From contig VXAZ01002109.1 in the NCBI GenBank assembly GCA_013399875.1, positions 2,589,761 to 2,653,760 of the forward strand: DNA of 64,000 nt, written 5' to 3'. Below the pieces are notes generated by a model, which worked only from the letters and a program-made list of their open reading frames with translations, was not told where the DNA came from and ran no database searches. This DNA comes from Gymnorhina tibicen (taxonomy: Eukaryota; Chordata; Aves; Passeriformes; Artamidae). Position 1 is the stretch's first letter. The number at the start of each line of letters is the position of its first letter. Positions 49,991 to 62,900 of the stretch are shown here, piece after piece. The translations under genes were made by a program, and so were the position numbers.

Positions 49991-52900
49991 TTTTTTTTTT
50001 AATTCGACATGTGAAACTCTAGAATAACGTGCTTTTCCTGCAAAAACCAAACCAGCATTTCTGGTAGAGTTTTTTCTAAACGTGTGGAGTATCTCAGTGA
50101 TTTCCTTGCTGCATGTTCTATTTCCTGTTTCAGTTGCTCAAAAACTAGCACTTTGATCTGACATAAAAAAGGTGCAATGTCCTGACCATCAAAGCTTCAA
50201 ATTTCTAAAAATGGTTTCATGAATATTGCCGTCAGGTCTTAAGCATGCTTTGATATGGTATCACTTTTTGTGTGTAATTACAACGTGTTTGACCCTTGAG
50301 GATGAAACAATACCTTCCTATGGGTACAGGAAGAGAAAAGGCAATAGAATTGAGCCCCCAACACTGGTTTTCAATGGGAGCCCAGTGAGGGTGACTCCAT
50401 GTTGTTCACTGAGCTCTGCCCAACATACCCTTGTAGCAAAACAGAGACACTCAAAGCATTGCTCTAAGTAAGGAGTATTTACACAAATAGGGCTCTATCT
50501 CTGACTGCCGACAGTACAGATGCCAAACAAGAATGAATCCCAACAGAAAACCTAAATGTTTACATGCATTCAAAAGAAGTAACCACATCATGACGGAATT
50601 CTAACAAATATCCTCATCTTTTTACAGTAGATCTCACTGCTTTAGGAAACTGAATTTGTAGGCATTTGTGAAACTTATTCATGCCTGTCATGGTTGAGTC
50701 TGGGATCCTTCCTGCCAAAGAGAGGAGACATGTGAGTTCAGAAGGGTAATTGACTTAAAAAATAAATCAGAAAATTCACACCAGGGTTAGGAATAAAAAC
50801 CTTCTTTTACATATTAGAAGATAGGACTTCCATTAATTTTACTGAAAATTACAAGCACACTCATAGCTTTTCAGCAGCTGTTGATTAATTGTTGAAGAAA
50901 AATAATGGGAGCCTGAGAGAATTTTGTTGATAGGAAGTTCACTTAGGTCAGCACATTTTTTTGGAACACAGCTGGCCCTGGTAACCCTCTGCAAAACTTC
51001 AAGAACAGATCTGTCCAATGAACTCACTCTTCTGTGCTAAACCACTCAAATAGTGTCTCTTTTACTTTAGTAATGTAAGTGGACAGGTTATACATGTGTT
51101 CAAAACTTGAGGTTTCTTTTTAAAGTAATTTAATCCAATATTTACAGAGCAAAAAATGCAGGTGAGACTTAGGAATGTAGATGAAAATAATAAAATAATA
51201 CCTGCCTATGACAGTCATAATATAAATATTTAGATTACTCCATGGTTCTTACAGAAATTTTTTCAAGTTTATTTTTTATTGACGTGTAGTGCCTGACACT
51301 CATATTGTGGTAAAATCAAAATTTTTGGTTTGCAGGAGCCTTTCAGGGTACTTGGAACCAGTTCAGTTGGCTGTTCCTCCCTATGGCTGCCTCTGACAGA
51401 TATCACCCATGTGAAAGGCAGGGCTCCCTCGTTTGCACTGAGCTGCCAGTGTAATGGGAGTGGGAAGTCAGTAGTTGCACTTTTCTCTCTTGTTCTCCAG
51501 CACCTGACTGCCACTGGATGGATCACCCCCAGCTTTTTGGGTAGACACTAAGGGCCCTTCTCAGTTAGGTATCATTTTCTCTTCCTTCACTGTGTGCCTG
51601 GATTCACCACAGGACACCAATTCAGGCCGTGATATGGTAAGAGTACGTGTTAATGAACCCAGCACAGGCTGATCAGAAAGATATGCATGTTAATAAGCAT
51701 CCCTTTAAAATGAAACTGAAACCATTCTCTCATCATACGATGTATGAACAAGGTGAAAATGAGTGAAAGACACAAAGTGATCTCAGATTTTGTCAGCAGA
51801 CACCTACACACGTATGCATACATACACATCACCGTGTGAAAGGGGATGCTTAAAAATAGTTCAGATGATAGAATATATTTCCCTTCTCAGAAACAGACGT
51901 GAATATTACAAAGTTCATCCTTAGTTTTGTTTTTCTCCTTGCTTTTATCTGAAAAATGAGAAAGCTAGGCCATAGTTTGGGTGAGTTGTCCTGACAGGTG
52001 AAGTCTGGTCCCCGGACTGCGCGCAGCATCCCTGCTCCAGATCAGCATTTCAGCCAGTTCTGCCACCTGGAAACTGATGAGTGTGGAAAGACAGCAAAAC
52101 TCCAGGTCAAAAGAGGGAAGGATCTTCATTTTTACTGGCCATGTACATGTTCTCTGAAACAATAGGAGTTACTGGCCCTCTTCCCTGTTTCTTAGCAACA
52201 CCAAATGGGCTCAGACTGGAGGATTGCTCACATTCAGTGTGAGTTGGAGTGCTGCTCACATTCAGCGCAACGGTTGTGAGTTGAAGGAGCAAGATGTGAG
52301 TTCCTGATTTTTTTTCCTAATTCCATTGTTCTTGGTTCAACCTTGTAAAAATAGATGGCTAGTCCCACAGGAGCTATCAAGTGATCCACACCTAAGGTAT
52401 CCCTAGAAGCTATGCTGAACCTTTTCTAAGTGGTAAAACAGCATGGAAAGTCTCTGTCAGGAGAGCTTTACCTTGGGAGACAAGACGGGATACAATAACA
52501 GGATGAAGATTAGGACTACAAAAACAAGTAATTGTAGGTTAGAATAAGGACGGCAGAAAAAAACAACATAGACTGCTTTCAAAAGTAAAAAACAAAATAA
52601 CAAGGTAAAGAAGAAACAAATTGCCGTGAAGTAAATTGGCAGGAACACTCTGTAGAGTGCTCTTCTCTAAAAATACTTTGGAAAGCAGTAGATAAAATAC
52701 CAAAAATTATCTACATGCTGTATGGGCAATCTCAAGTCAGAACTCTTCATTGCTGTTAGAGCCAGCAGCCCCTCATCAGCTTTAATTAGAGCTATCTATC
52801 ATCTTTCAATCGATGTGGGTATCTAGTAATAGACATGGCTCTCCAGGACGTAGTTTTCTCCTATTGAAAGGAAACACCTTATTATCTCTCTCCTTATTGT

Positions 52901-55130
52901 CTTCAGTGGACTCTGAATACAGGAAAATGAAAGTTGTGATCAAGTATACATGTGAGTGCATGGGGAAAAAGTTTCTTAACAAAAGTAGATTTCATTTTAC
53001 AGGATGAAGGATTAAATGTTTGCAAGACATCACTGATTTATGATAGATCAGAATATTGTCTGATACTTGCCATAACTATATATACAAAATATGTGTACAG
53101 ATCGTCTAGTCTTGACCATCAACAGCATATTGGTTTGGGGTTTTTTGGACTTTAGATTCAACACCCAAGGTGTACATACTTGATGTATTTCCTATTTAAA
53201 TAATTTTTTTTTTAATTTGCAGATTTTGACAAGCAATGCAACTCTGATTAAGTTGCCTGATACCCCCACTATCTGGACTGTAGATCTCTTTTTTAGCTTT
53301 TCAGAGAAAACCCTGAATTTAGGGACTGATGAGTCTTCGCTAAAGTTCTGGGAAAGCATTTTCTTGCACACTAGTCCAATCTGTCTCCTGCAGAACACAT
53401 CATAATAGGATGAAAATTGCCTCTTACCTGTTGACCAGCTGAAAATTGCATCTTTAGCTGCTTTCTCATGGAAGCTTCAGCAGCTTCCTCCTCTTTAGCA
53501 GCTAATTGAAATTCTTAGAAGAAATAAACTCTTTTTGAGTAGTCTGCAGAATGCCTAATAAGGTATTACATGGCCCCCCCTTTTAGTATTCAATCATCAG
53601 CTCCACTTCTCTGACTTTTACAGCAATCAGACTCCAGAGAATGAAGTTGTAGGACACAAGTGAGTATGCTGAGGGAGTATTGGCAATTTAGGAGAGATTG
53701 TTCTGTTTATTCCCGCAAGATGCTTGTGTTGTGCTGGACATTTAGTGAATAAGCTTTTGTTGAGGGAAAGGCCTATAATTGTCATTCAGGTATCAAAAAT
53801 TGGGGAAAGTCTCTCTCAAAATTTTTTTTAGATAATATATAAAACCATTTTGATCTAGCTTGTAATTTTAGTCAAAAATGGATTTTTCTAGCAGCCAAGA
53901 GGGAGAATGAGACATAGAGGGTCATGAACACTTTTGCTTGTTTGTTTGAAATACTCTGATTTCCATTTGTTTCCCAGTGCAGAGTTAAAGAGTGCAGAGA
54001 AGATACATTTAATTGCAGGCTACCAGAGGTCTGTGGCTCAGGAGTCACAGGCAATTCTTTTGTATTCATGCATTCTGACAATGACTCTGTCCATTTTACA
54101 CTTTCTAGAAATGCAAGATGTCCAAGAAAGATGGTTGAGGAAGGCTGGAATACATTAAAGTTGCAAGTTCAGGAGCAAAATATTTGAACTTCCTTTCTAA
54201 AGTGTTTTGCCTCTTACTGCTCACAGTTATTGCTCACTTAAGGGTATGCTTGAGCTCTGAGCTCCGTAAAGGCAGTCTGTACATCCATTCCACAAGTTAT
54301 TTTGGTAACCTATATGTGTGCTCAGGTAGGTCCCCTATTTCAAAACAAAGGGCGTTGTGAGAAGTAACCAACAAATTTTACATTGTTGAGCTGCATAGAA
54401 TCATATTACACGGAAAAACTAGGAGTTTGATGATGGTCCAGGCTGGCCCATTGTGTTTCTACAATATTACTCTGTTTCACCCTTTTTCCTGAACTGCGCA
54501 ATATGGACACAGTGGGAAAAAGACAAAAGGGAATGGTACAAGACTACAACTTTAGTCATACTTTTTCAGATTGTTCTCAGTTGTTGCCTAAAGATGTGAA
54601 CCTTAATGAGTTGGCAGCTAAAACCAAACTCACTTTCCAATCCACAGGGTACCAAGAAATTACAGTTGCAATTGGAATTGTATCTGTAAAATCCTGTTAT
54701 CTTCAAAGAGAAGTAGAGAATGTGTGCAACCATAACTGTAAATTTGCATGAACACATCAATGATAATTTTTGAAAAGTTTTTGAATGTATCCTCCTCTGG
54801 TCTCCTTCATTATGCGTTACTCACCTTCTATATAAATCATAATCTAGCAACAACATTGAAAATAAATATTTTTATTTATGCATAAAAGTAGAAATATTCC
54901 ATGACGTTGGTCTCTGAATAGCAATGTTCTCTCATTTTGTATTCTCATCTTTTTTCTCTCACTGTTAGGGCCTGAGAGTCCTTATCCTGTAATACACATG
55001 GAACACTTGGGTGGTCACAAATCAGTTCACCCTTATCAAGAGCTCCTTAGGTTCCTTTGTCTTTAACTTCCTGTGTGCTGCTTGTTTAATCTGATATACG
55101 TGCAGCTTGCCTGGGTGGTCAGAAAGGAAT
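49991..55130. other. Unique AT-rich non-coding sequence
   Basis: About 5 kb without a recognised gene. A 13-mer TGCTCACATTCAG is repeated at 52225-52237 and 52253-52265. A TGTCATGGTTGAG at 50686 recalls an LTR start, but no matching end or target-site duplication was found. Two overlapping GC-richer frames near 51.3-51.5 kb have no motif. Confidence 0.5.
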
Positions 55131-55466
55131 TATAGAATCGTAGAATCATAAAATGGCTTGGGTTGGAAGGGACCTTAAAGATCATCTAGTTTCAATCCCT
55201 CTGCAGGGACACCTTCCACCTTCCAGACTGCTCAAAGCTTCATCCAGCCTGGTCTTGAACACTTCCAGGGATGGGGCATCCATGACTTCTCTGGGCAACC
55301 TGTTCCAGTGCCTCACCACCCTCACAAGAAAGAACTTCTTCCTAATGTCTAATCTAAACCTACCTTCTTTCATTTTGAAGTCATTCCCCCTTGACCTTTT
55401 CTTGTAGGCTTCCTTCAGGTACTGGAAGGAATCTCTAGGATAAATCTTCAAGACCCTCAATAACAA
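55131..55466 (-). mobile_element. CR1 LINE fragment with intact ORF2 C-terminus, minus strand
   Basis: The plus strand starts with TATAGAATCGTAGAATCATA, the inverted 3' octamers, followed by GGTTGGAAGGGACCTTAAAG and ATCATCTAG. On the minus strand an open frame of 94 codons (55466-55182) corresponds to the extreme C-terminus of CR1 ORF2, including VRHWNRLPREVMDAPSLEVF. That block lies past the reverse-transcriptase domain, so the fragment has no catalytic region. The lack of frameshifts over this stretch makes it the best-preserved CR1 copy in the window and probably the youngest of the five. It is 5'-truncated like most CR1 copies. Confidence 0.93.
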
Positions 55467-56547
55467 CTACGAATAAAGGGGAGTAATTCTAGCATTAGGC
55501 ATATAAACATTCTTATTTCAGTGACAGGACAGTATGTGTACATCTGACTGACAATTTCTTCATATTAGATGTTTGCTGTTAAATTATTTTTTATATAATA
55601 TATTGTCAAATCACTTAATATTTAGGAAAGAAAAACATTAATATACTAAGGTTTGAAATAGAAAACATAATTGCATTGCTAAGGGAAATGCTACATTTAT
55701 GTGGGGCAGAGTGCATGTATTCTGTGATGGTGAGAGCTCAGTAAGATCAATGTATGGTCTTCCTGCTATATCACGAATTTTTCAAGAATCTTGACCCAAG
55801 TACTAAGCAGAATTAATCATCACTATTGAGCCATCAGCACTGCTCTGATGACTCACTTTGAGGTTCACAAAAATATGTATGGAATATGCACTCTTCCTAT
55901 TGCTAAAGAGTTGAAAGTATTACCTCTGAAGGACTCCAGTGTATGTCTATTGGTACTGTGTGACCTGGCAGGGATTTCCATGTTTCTTTCTCTGATATCT
56001 TCAAAGATGACTGTTTCATTTCCCCTTCAAATTTGTATTCATGCTACAGCTCAAAATTTCTTCCATAATCAATACACTCTTTATTTCTATATTTGTCAAA
56101 AAAACCACAAGTTTACTGATTCTTTTCCCAGACAATGACCCTATTCTACCATGTGAATCTGTAAGGAAGGTCATAACAACATTGCTGTTACATGGAATGC
56201 TAGGCAGAATTAGATTTAAATGCCTAAAGGATAATACAATCCCCAAATTTGAGGCAAAGCTTCCGGATTATGCTCTTCATGGTTTGCAAAATGCATACTA
56301 TTTCCCTAAGGAAATGTAGGAGATGTAAGGGAGAGTTTCCTAGCACTGTGTGCTTCTGACTATTTGTATCAGCTTATTACCACATCCATGGTAATAACTC
56401 AGATACACACTGTTCTCTGGGTGCTATATCTCCCCCTCTGTGCAGAGTGCAGGGTGACAGGAGATGGTTACATTTGAGAGATAATGGTCTTCTTCTTAGA
56501 CAAATGGTGACCACCATGCACACTTACATCTAGAAGTACAGTGAAAA
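55467..56547. other. Unique AT-rich non-coding sequence
   Basis: Nothing recognised; overlapping frames of 76-96 codons on both strands lack motifs. Confidence 0.5.
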
Positions 56548-56580
56548 GGTGATAAACTGGTGATAAACTGGTGATAAACT
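56548..56580. repeat. 11-bp unit tandem repeat, three exact copies
   Basis: GGTGATAAACT is repeated three times without mismatch. Perfect identity suggests recent slippage. Confidence 0.95.
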
Positions 56581-57983
56581 TCTAAATAGGTCACTTCAAA
56601 ACCAATTTCTAGGGAAGAAAAGAAAACACTTTGCCTTCAGCAAATGACTATTATTTTGTCAAATCAAATCTCTTTACTCAAAACTCTTTACTCAAGTAAT
56701 TTCAGCTATGTAGTTGTTCAGAAGTCTCTCCCCTATATTTTATTAATAAGAAAAATATACTTTTTTTCAAGTCCCTTTATTGTCAGGTAACAGCAAACAT
56801 ATTCTCATTCAAATTTTCTAGAAGTAGAAAGAGGTGGAAGATGTAACATTTATGAATGGAGACATTGAGTTTTCCAGTGCTCACTAACACAACATTTGCC
56901 AGTGGTATTATAGTACCAATAAAATTCCACACCCAGTAAGTCTTTCTGCCTCTGTACTTTGCATTGTCCTTCTAGCTATGCACAACATCTTCTTTTTATG
57001 ATCTGTTTAGTAGTGTGTGGGAGAAGATGTTTAACCCTACTTTCCCAGGAATTCATGAATTATCTATGAAAAAGCAAGGTCTTTGAGGTTTTAAACATTT
57101 TTTGTTGTTGCTTTTGTTGTTTTTCCTTTCCTTTTAGCTTTTTTGTTTGTTTTAAATCCCAGTGTGAGTTAAGGAGGGTTTGTTTACCCTTTACATAATT
57201 AAGTTTGTGTGCGGGGGCAAAAGGGAACCATCAATTTCCTTGTTCCTCCTTCTTCAAGCTGTAGTTGCTGATTCACCGTTGCAAGCTTCAGTCTGGTGAC
57301 ACTGGTCCTCACCAGCCCTGCGCTGAGTTTGCTTTCAGAAGATTAATCAGTGCAGAGGGTCAGAGCAAGTCGCTTGAGAAAAGCACTCTCAGGAACAGGA
57401 ATGCACTTGTGGGAGGCTCCCACCACGCTAACCATGAGGGGAAAGAAACTTTATTTGGTAATTCTTGCATTCATCTAATGGGTACTTTTTGATGTAAGAA
57501 CATCAAAATGTATCTCTAAATTAGTGTCATCCACATTCAGAGCAGAGTAAGGCAGTGTGCAAATTGCTGCACTATCTTTCTCTCACAGGTTTATATCTAC
57601 CTCATTACCTCCCCTTTCCCCTTCTAATTAAAACATGTGAGACATTTTAAAACAGTCTATTTATAACATGACAAAGTTGCTTTCAAAGTAATTTTCTTTT
57701 ATTTAGTGTTTGATCCCTGATTTCATGCATTTTTCCTCCATCTGGCAGTTGTCACTAAGGCAGATGGCCACCAGCTGGGAGGGCAGTGTAAGTATCTCCC
57801 TCTAGATCTGCTGCCAGAGCTGCTCAGTAAATGCAATGTGAAGGAAAACTGTGTCAGTCTATTACCCATGCAATGAGCTCACTTACTGACTTGTCACCAC
57901 TTCAGGTTCTGACAATGAAAGCTGGAAGCTAGGAGAGGGCTTTATTTATTGGGGCAAGAGAGACTTTTTTTCCTTTATTTTCC
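56581..57983. other. Unique non-coding sequence
   Basis: Contains an imperfect doubled CTCTTTACTCAA (56670-56695) and a T/G-rich tract at 57097-57152. A less AT-rich stretch at 57200-57480 has one 75-codon frame without motifs. No gene recognised. Confidence 0.5.
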
Positions 57984-58024
57984 AATTTAATTTAATTTAA
58001 TTTAATTTTATTTTATTTTATTTT
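57984..58024 (+). repeat. (AATTT)n changing to (ATTTT)n microsatellite
   Basis: A pentanucleotide array that starts as AATTT units and switches to ATTTT units part-way, about 41 bp in total. Confidence 0.93.
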
Positions 58025-58475
58025 GCTTCTCCTGTGTCTTTAGCCCCTCTCTAATTGCCCCTGCAACTCTGAATGCCACATCTACTGCTACTGGTTTTGT
58101 AAATAAACACTTGGGCAGGTTTACTATGTCTTCATGTTTAACTAGCCAGTGATATGTCTATAAATAGGCCTGAATAAAAAGAAGCCTAAATTTCCAGTGT
58201 CCTTAGAAAAGTTAATGAGACCTGAGTGAGTTTGCTGCCTTGGTAAGCTCAGTCTACTCTAATTAGCACACTAATTTGGAAGCAAAAGGTAGATACATCA
58301 CTTATAATGTGTAATGAAAAAACATTGAAGGAGTCACCACAGTAGGTGATTTGGTCTGGCTAAGCAGAAAGGAATGCATCTAAAGAAAGTAGAAACCTCA
58401 CAGGTCAAGACTTCCCTATAATTCTATTTTTATTTCACTGCAGAAGAAAACTTCATTTTTTCTAATTTTCTAATA
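58025..58475. other. Unique non-coding sequence upstream of the LTR
   Basis: Nothing recognised. Confidence 0.55.
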
Positions 58476-58480
58476 TATGG
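58476..58480. repeat. Target-site duplication, left copy
   Basis: TATGG directly abuts the TG start of the LTR and is repeated exactly at 59137-59141. Confidence 0.85.
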
Positions 58481-59136
58481 TGTCTTGGGGTGACTGTGCT
58501 GTTGTATCCCCTACCACCGCTCTATGCCCAGACATGATTCCTGAACCTTTCTATGCCTTTAAATCTGGATGCAAGAAACAGAGAAAAAACTGAGCGAAAT
58601 TTTCAAAACAGTTTGTGCTTCAAGGACACAGAGATTAGCTACTTCTGCGGCAGGCAGAGGAAGCACTTTTTTTTCTTCTGACTTTTCGGTCAGTTTCTTC
58701 GACTCTGTTTCTTCGGAGAGGAACGGAGAGTTGAGTTTTTTTCCTCTTAGGACTTCATTTTTTTTCCCCTTCTTCTCTTCTGGACTTGTTCAGAACACCA
58801 GAACATCAGAACCCCACCGGGGGACCTTCCACCGGCCTGGAGGGGGGCCCCCCACGCCAACTCAGCTCCGAGGAGAAAGAGAGAAACCACACCCACAGAA
58901 AAACTCTAAAATCTTTCAGGTTTTCTCTCCAGAGCGAGAGATTTTATTATTTAGCATTATTAGTATTGTTTTCCTGTGTGTTTGTTAAATAAATAGTTTT
59001 ATTTTCTCCTTCACTTTCCTCTGAGGAAAATTTGTTTTTTCCCAAACCCAAGTGGGGGAAGAGGTGGTTTGTAACCTGCCTTCCTTTGAGGAGACGTTCC
59101 TTTTGAATGTCCCTGAATTTGACCTAAACCATCACA
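58481..59136 (+). mobile_element. Solo LTR of an endogenous retrovirus, ERVL-like
   Basis: A 656-bp element starts TGTCTTGG and ends CCATCACA, giving short imperfect inverted termini of TG...CA type. It is flanked by an exact 5-bp duplication, TATGG. Five-base duplications are typical of class III (ERVL-type) integrations, against 4 for ERV1 and 6 for ERVK. A polyadenylation signal AATAAA lies at 58988-58993 on the plus strand, followed by a T-rich stretch, so the LTR reads on the plus strand. Inside are a pyrimidine-rich part (about 58660-58790) and a GC-rich core (about 58800-58880). No primer-binding site, gag, pol or env sequence adjoins, so it is a solo LTR left after recombination between two LTRs. 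The 139-codon frame at 58569-58988 is an incidental frame within the LTR. Class is inferred from duplication length; the LTR-like layout and wording are strong. Confidence 0.88.
58988..58993 (+). promoter_or_regulatory. Polyadenylation signal AATAAA in the LTR
   Basis: AATAAA followed within about 30 bases by a T-rich sequence, in the position expected for the R-region boundary. It fixes the orientation of the LTR and could act as a cryptic poly(A) site if the locus is transcribed from the plus strand. Confidence 0.65.
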
Positions 59137-59141
59137 TATGG
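59137..59141. repeat. Target-site duplication, right copy
   Basis: TATGG immediately after the terminal CA of the LTR, identical to 58476-58480. Confidence 0.85.
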
Positions 59142-59956
59142 GTCATTAATAACAGTAGGGAATGGGAACACACCATGACTTCTATCCTCCAGGAGATAAT
59201 TGGGGAAGGTCTGCTTAAAGAAAGAGTAACAACTGCAGGTGTCAAAGATGCCTGAAGAATTTAGGAGCAGGAATTTCCCACACTTATACAGGTGCTTGGA
59301 ATAGGCATAAAATCTTAAAGATAGAGCTGATAACAAGCAGGTTTTTTTCTATTTAATAAAATTTTTCAAGTTATCAGCAATTTCTGCCATGTTGTAAACA
59401 TGTATACATTGTGTGTAAAGCAAAACTGGGAGACTTTGAAATTATACATTTTCATATTACCACAGTTTTATATTTAAATATAACTTACCTTGCTTTGACT
59501 GCAAAAATAAGCTTAAACAATAAGGACATAAGGGATCTATTGTTATTTCACTAGAAAGAATTTGTAGAAAACACATGAATATTTTTAGTGGCTGATTTAA
59601 AAACAAAACAAAACCCAAAGACTTTCCAGGAAATATTTCAGTTTTTTAAAATAAGCATTTTAGAATCATCAGTTTCAGCTAAAAGTTTTACCAGCATAGT
59701 AAATATTGTTCAGAGAACTGTTATAACTGGCATAAAAATATTCACATCTGCCAGGATATGTAAGGATGAGTGTCTGTAGAAGTTAAAACCTTTTTCTCCC
59801 AGGTAATCAAAACCTAACACTGATAGACAAGGAGCCCTGGGAATCAAATTCACTCCAGCACTTATGCATAATACTTTAAATATCCAAATCTTTTGCAATT
59901 TCAGAGAAAAATTTCTCCACCCTATCATTAAAGTGAAATAAGTAAATATGGTTTTA
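59142..59956. other. Unique AT-rich non-coding sequence
   Basis: Nothing recognised. Confidence 0.55.
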
Positions 59957-59992
59957 AGTTACATACCACTCATTAGTTACATACCACCCATT
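59957..59992. repeat. 18-bp tandem duplication
   Basis: AGTTACATACCACTCATT (59957-59974) is followed directly by a copy with a single mismatch (59975-59992). Confidence 0.93.
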
Positions 59993-62900
59993 AGCCACTA
60001 GACTAAAGATCATTTGGTTAAGTGCCTGAGGATATAAAGGAAAACTTAAGGTTTCAGGTACCTTTGCATATATTAATTACTGAAATGTGTTTGAAACTCT
60101 GAGACACTAAATACACGGTTTACAACATTTTCCAGGAATGGGTATGCTTTGTTCTATGTTTACTTTGGCTCACACTAAAGCAAAAAAACTCCACTGCCAA
60201 TTTTCTCTGATCTCATCTATAAAAATAAAGTTATTTTTTTCCTTGTATGAGTACCCTTTTGATATTAAAGCTTCCTATAAATTTAAACAAAGGTATATTT
60301 TTCTATTCTTCATTTTCAGCAGACTATGGAACAAACAACTGCCTCAGTTTTTACTTGCCTATAAAATTATTGTTGAGAAGAAAATAAATGTGTAGCTCAA
60401 AGAAGATTGCTCAGCTGACTTGCACAGTAGAAGGGTTAAGGTAATAAATATTTAATCTATGGAGTAATTAATGATTTCAGGATAAATCATTCTCTAACTA
60501 AAGTACATTGACTTAAAATACGGTAGAAGAAAGGCTTCCAGTTTTCTGCACGCTATTTTAGTACTGCAAATAAATTTCAGTATTTCTCATTATATCTCAT
60601 ATTTCCAGCATTCCAATGACCGTTTCTGGGTTGCACTTTTGCTTAGATTTAATTTCAATTATTGTGAGGCACATGCTTTTAGAATCTCGCTTTGTTTCTT
60701 CACATCTCATACCAGCATTACTTTTTGGGCAGAAGTTCTTAGAATTCAGTATTTTGCAAGTGTATTTGGCCAGCTGCCTTAGCTTTTCGTATGTAAACAC
60801 AGAGCTGTGAGCATGTCATACCTTTCCTTATGCTTTTTGTTATTCAGAACAAAGCGCAATGGCTCTTACATTAAGGAACCTATGACTCTGCATTGTAGAA
60901 TTACTCTATTGATTAAAGGAGCCAGGATAAATTTACAGTGCAGGAAGTAGCAATGTAACTTACAAAGGAAAGTGGATTAATTCCAGCTAAGAGGTCTACA
61001 CACTGTAACTGAGAATGTTTGAAGATGGTTAAAGCATCAAAAGACACTGGTATAATGACATTCTGCCCGTCAGCCAAAAGGTGGTTACATTGATGTTCTA
61101 CTGCATGTTGCCAAAGTAAATATCAAGCTGTGTAGTTTGTGGGCTTTGGTATTTCTAGAACAAAGAAATCTCAAGCTTCATGGATAGGTTATGGTACTTG
61201 GGGTAGAAAGCCATGATTGTTTAAATGCCTAATTTGCTATCACTGTTTGGAAATCACAACTTTTTTTTTTTTAATAAGACACCTAACACGTAGAAATGTC
61301 AATAGATGAAGATAGACAGCAGGCTTTCCAAGTGTCTCAATGTGATAGCCCTCTACCTACCAATTACATGCAAATATGGAAATTATTACATGCATCACAG
61401 GAAAAGCAAAAGAGGGGCTTGAATTGCTCTTCCAGTTTTCAATTCTTGTCATAAACTATGGGAGATCTATGGAGCAAACAGGAAAAGGGGACTGTTGGCC
61501 AGCATCAACATAAGACATCATACATAATCCTCCTCACCAAATAGCTAAGAAAATTTTTGATTCTTGGGGAACTCGAGACGTATATTCAAAATTTCTTGAT
61601 TCAGAATTTTCAAGACTGCAAAGTGAATAGGCTTGTATTTTCTACTCATTGAAGATAGCAGAATGTGCTAGCAGTACTTTGAAGGTAGCAATTCTTAGTG
61701 CTCTGCTTTGCATCCTCAAAGTTGTTATTAAAATTTCTTTACGCTATGTCACAGTAGGAGGTTTTACAGGAGGTGTTACTGAAGTCTATAAAATTAGGAG
61801 AATTCAAAAAATGCAAAGTACAAATGTACTTAAAGAAGTTATCTAAAATGTTTCCTCAAGCAACACTATCCACTCACATCGACTAGTCACATTTGTGTAA
61901 GGTATCATTTGCAACATCCAAAAGTTCACAAATAATGTAAACCATAATTTTAAAATTTGTCAGGAAGAAAGGTATTGGAATTTTTCTTCCCTTGCTGTAA
62001 AGTGGGTTACAAGTTTCCATGTAATATCTCTCTAGCAGTTGTCAGGAATCTAATAAGGTTAGTCCTAGCACTTGCTCTAGCAGGGCTGGGGTAAGTCTCA
62101 GTTTAGAATTATGGGAAAGGTAGAAGAGGGAAAAACATCAGAGAATTTCAAAGAGGGTAAAACAGCTTCTGCAGCACCTCTTGCTAGCTGAACCTTAGTT
62201 TCTGCAGTAAATTTAGGAGGCTATACCCACCTAAACTTTTGAGAGTTAAAGCGAATTAAAGATTTTTAATGTTTAAAAAAAAGCCCTGAAAAAATGTTGG
62301 TTTTGCCGATTTTTTTCTACTGTGGAGATAAAGCTATACATGTTTTTTAGAGAGTGGTTTTGGAAAATTTAGATCACCCTTTATTTCAATCTGTAGGATC
62401 TACAGCCCTTAAACTTTTGTAAACTATAGATACAGGAAGCTGTGTGCAGGGCCTGCTTCTGGCTGACAGCATTTGAGTGTCTTCAGTGAGCCTGTAAGGC
62501 AACTCTTGGCAGTTAGATGAACAACACAGGGAATTCAAAAAAGGGTTGGATGATAAAGATAATGCTGTCCTGTGACTGTAATTGCTGGTAGTTAATGTGT
62601 GTAAAAGTCACATCATCAGGAAATGATCATATGAAAATGCAGACTCTATCAAGATGAAAAATTGCTGCTGCCTTCTCCTGTATTGCTGTTCTGCAACCTG
62701 GTTTCTAAAAAGGTTTCTCAGGAAGTGAAAAGAAAACACATTTGTAAAATCAAATCTATTATTGTGGGCAGTAAATAATTTTATTTAAATGTCCTTCCTC
62801 AGAACTTCTTGTTCCCTGTTTATTTTCAGTATGTCTTTGCTCCAGGCACAGAAATGCCTGAACTGAGATGGAAATGTTCTCTCTATTCACTGTATTTCTG

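Noticed and set aside
50686..50820. TGTCATGGTTGAG followed by AATAAA words, suggesting a short LTR
   Set aside because: No matching CA end with a duplicated target site could be found, and the interior has no recognisable LTR layout.
58569..58988. 139-codon open frame
   Set aside because: It lies wholly inside the solo LTR, which is not protein-coding.
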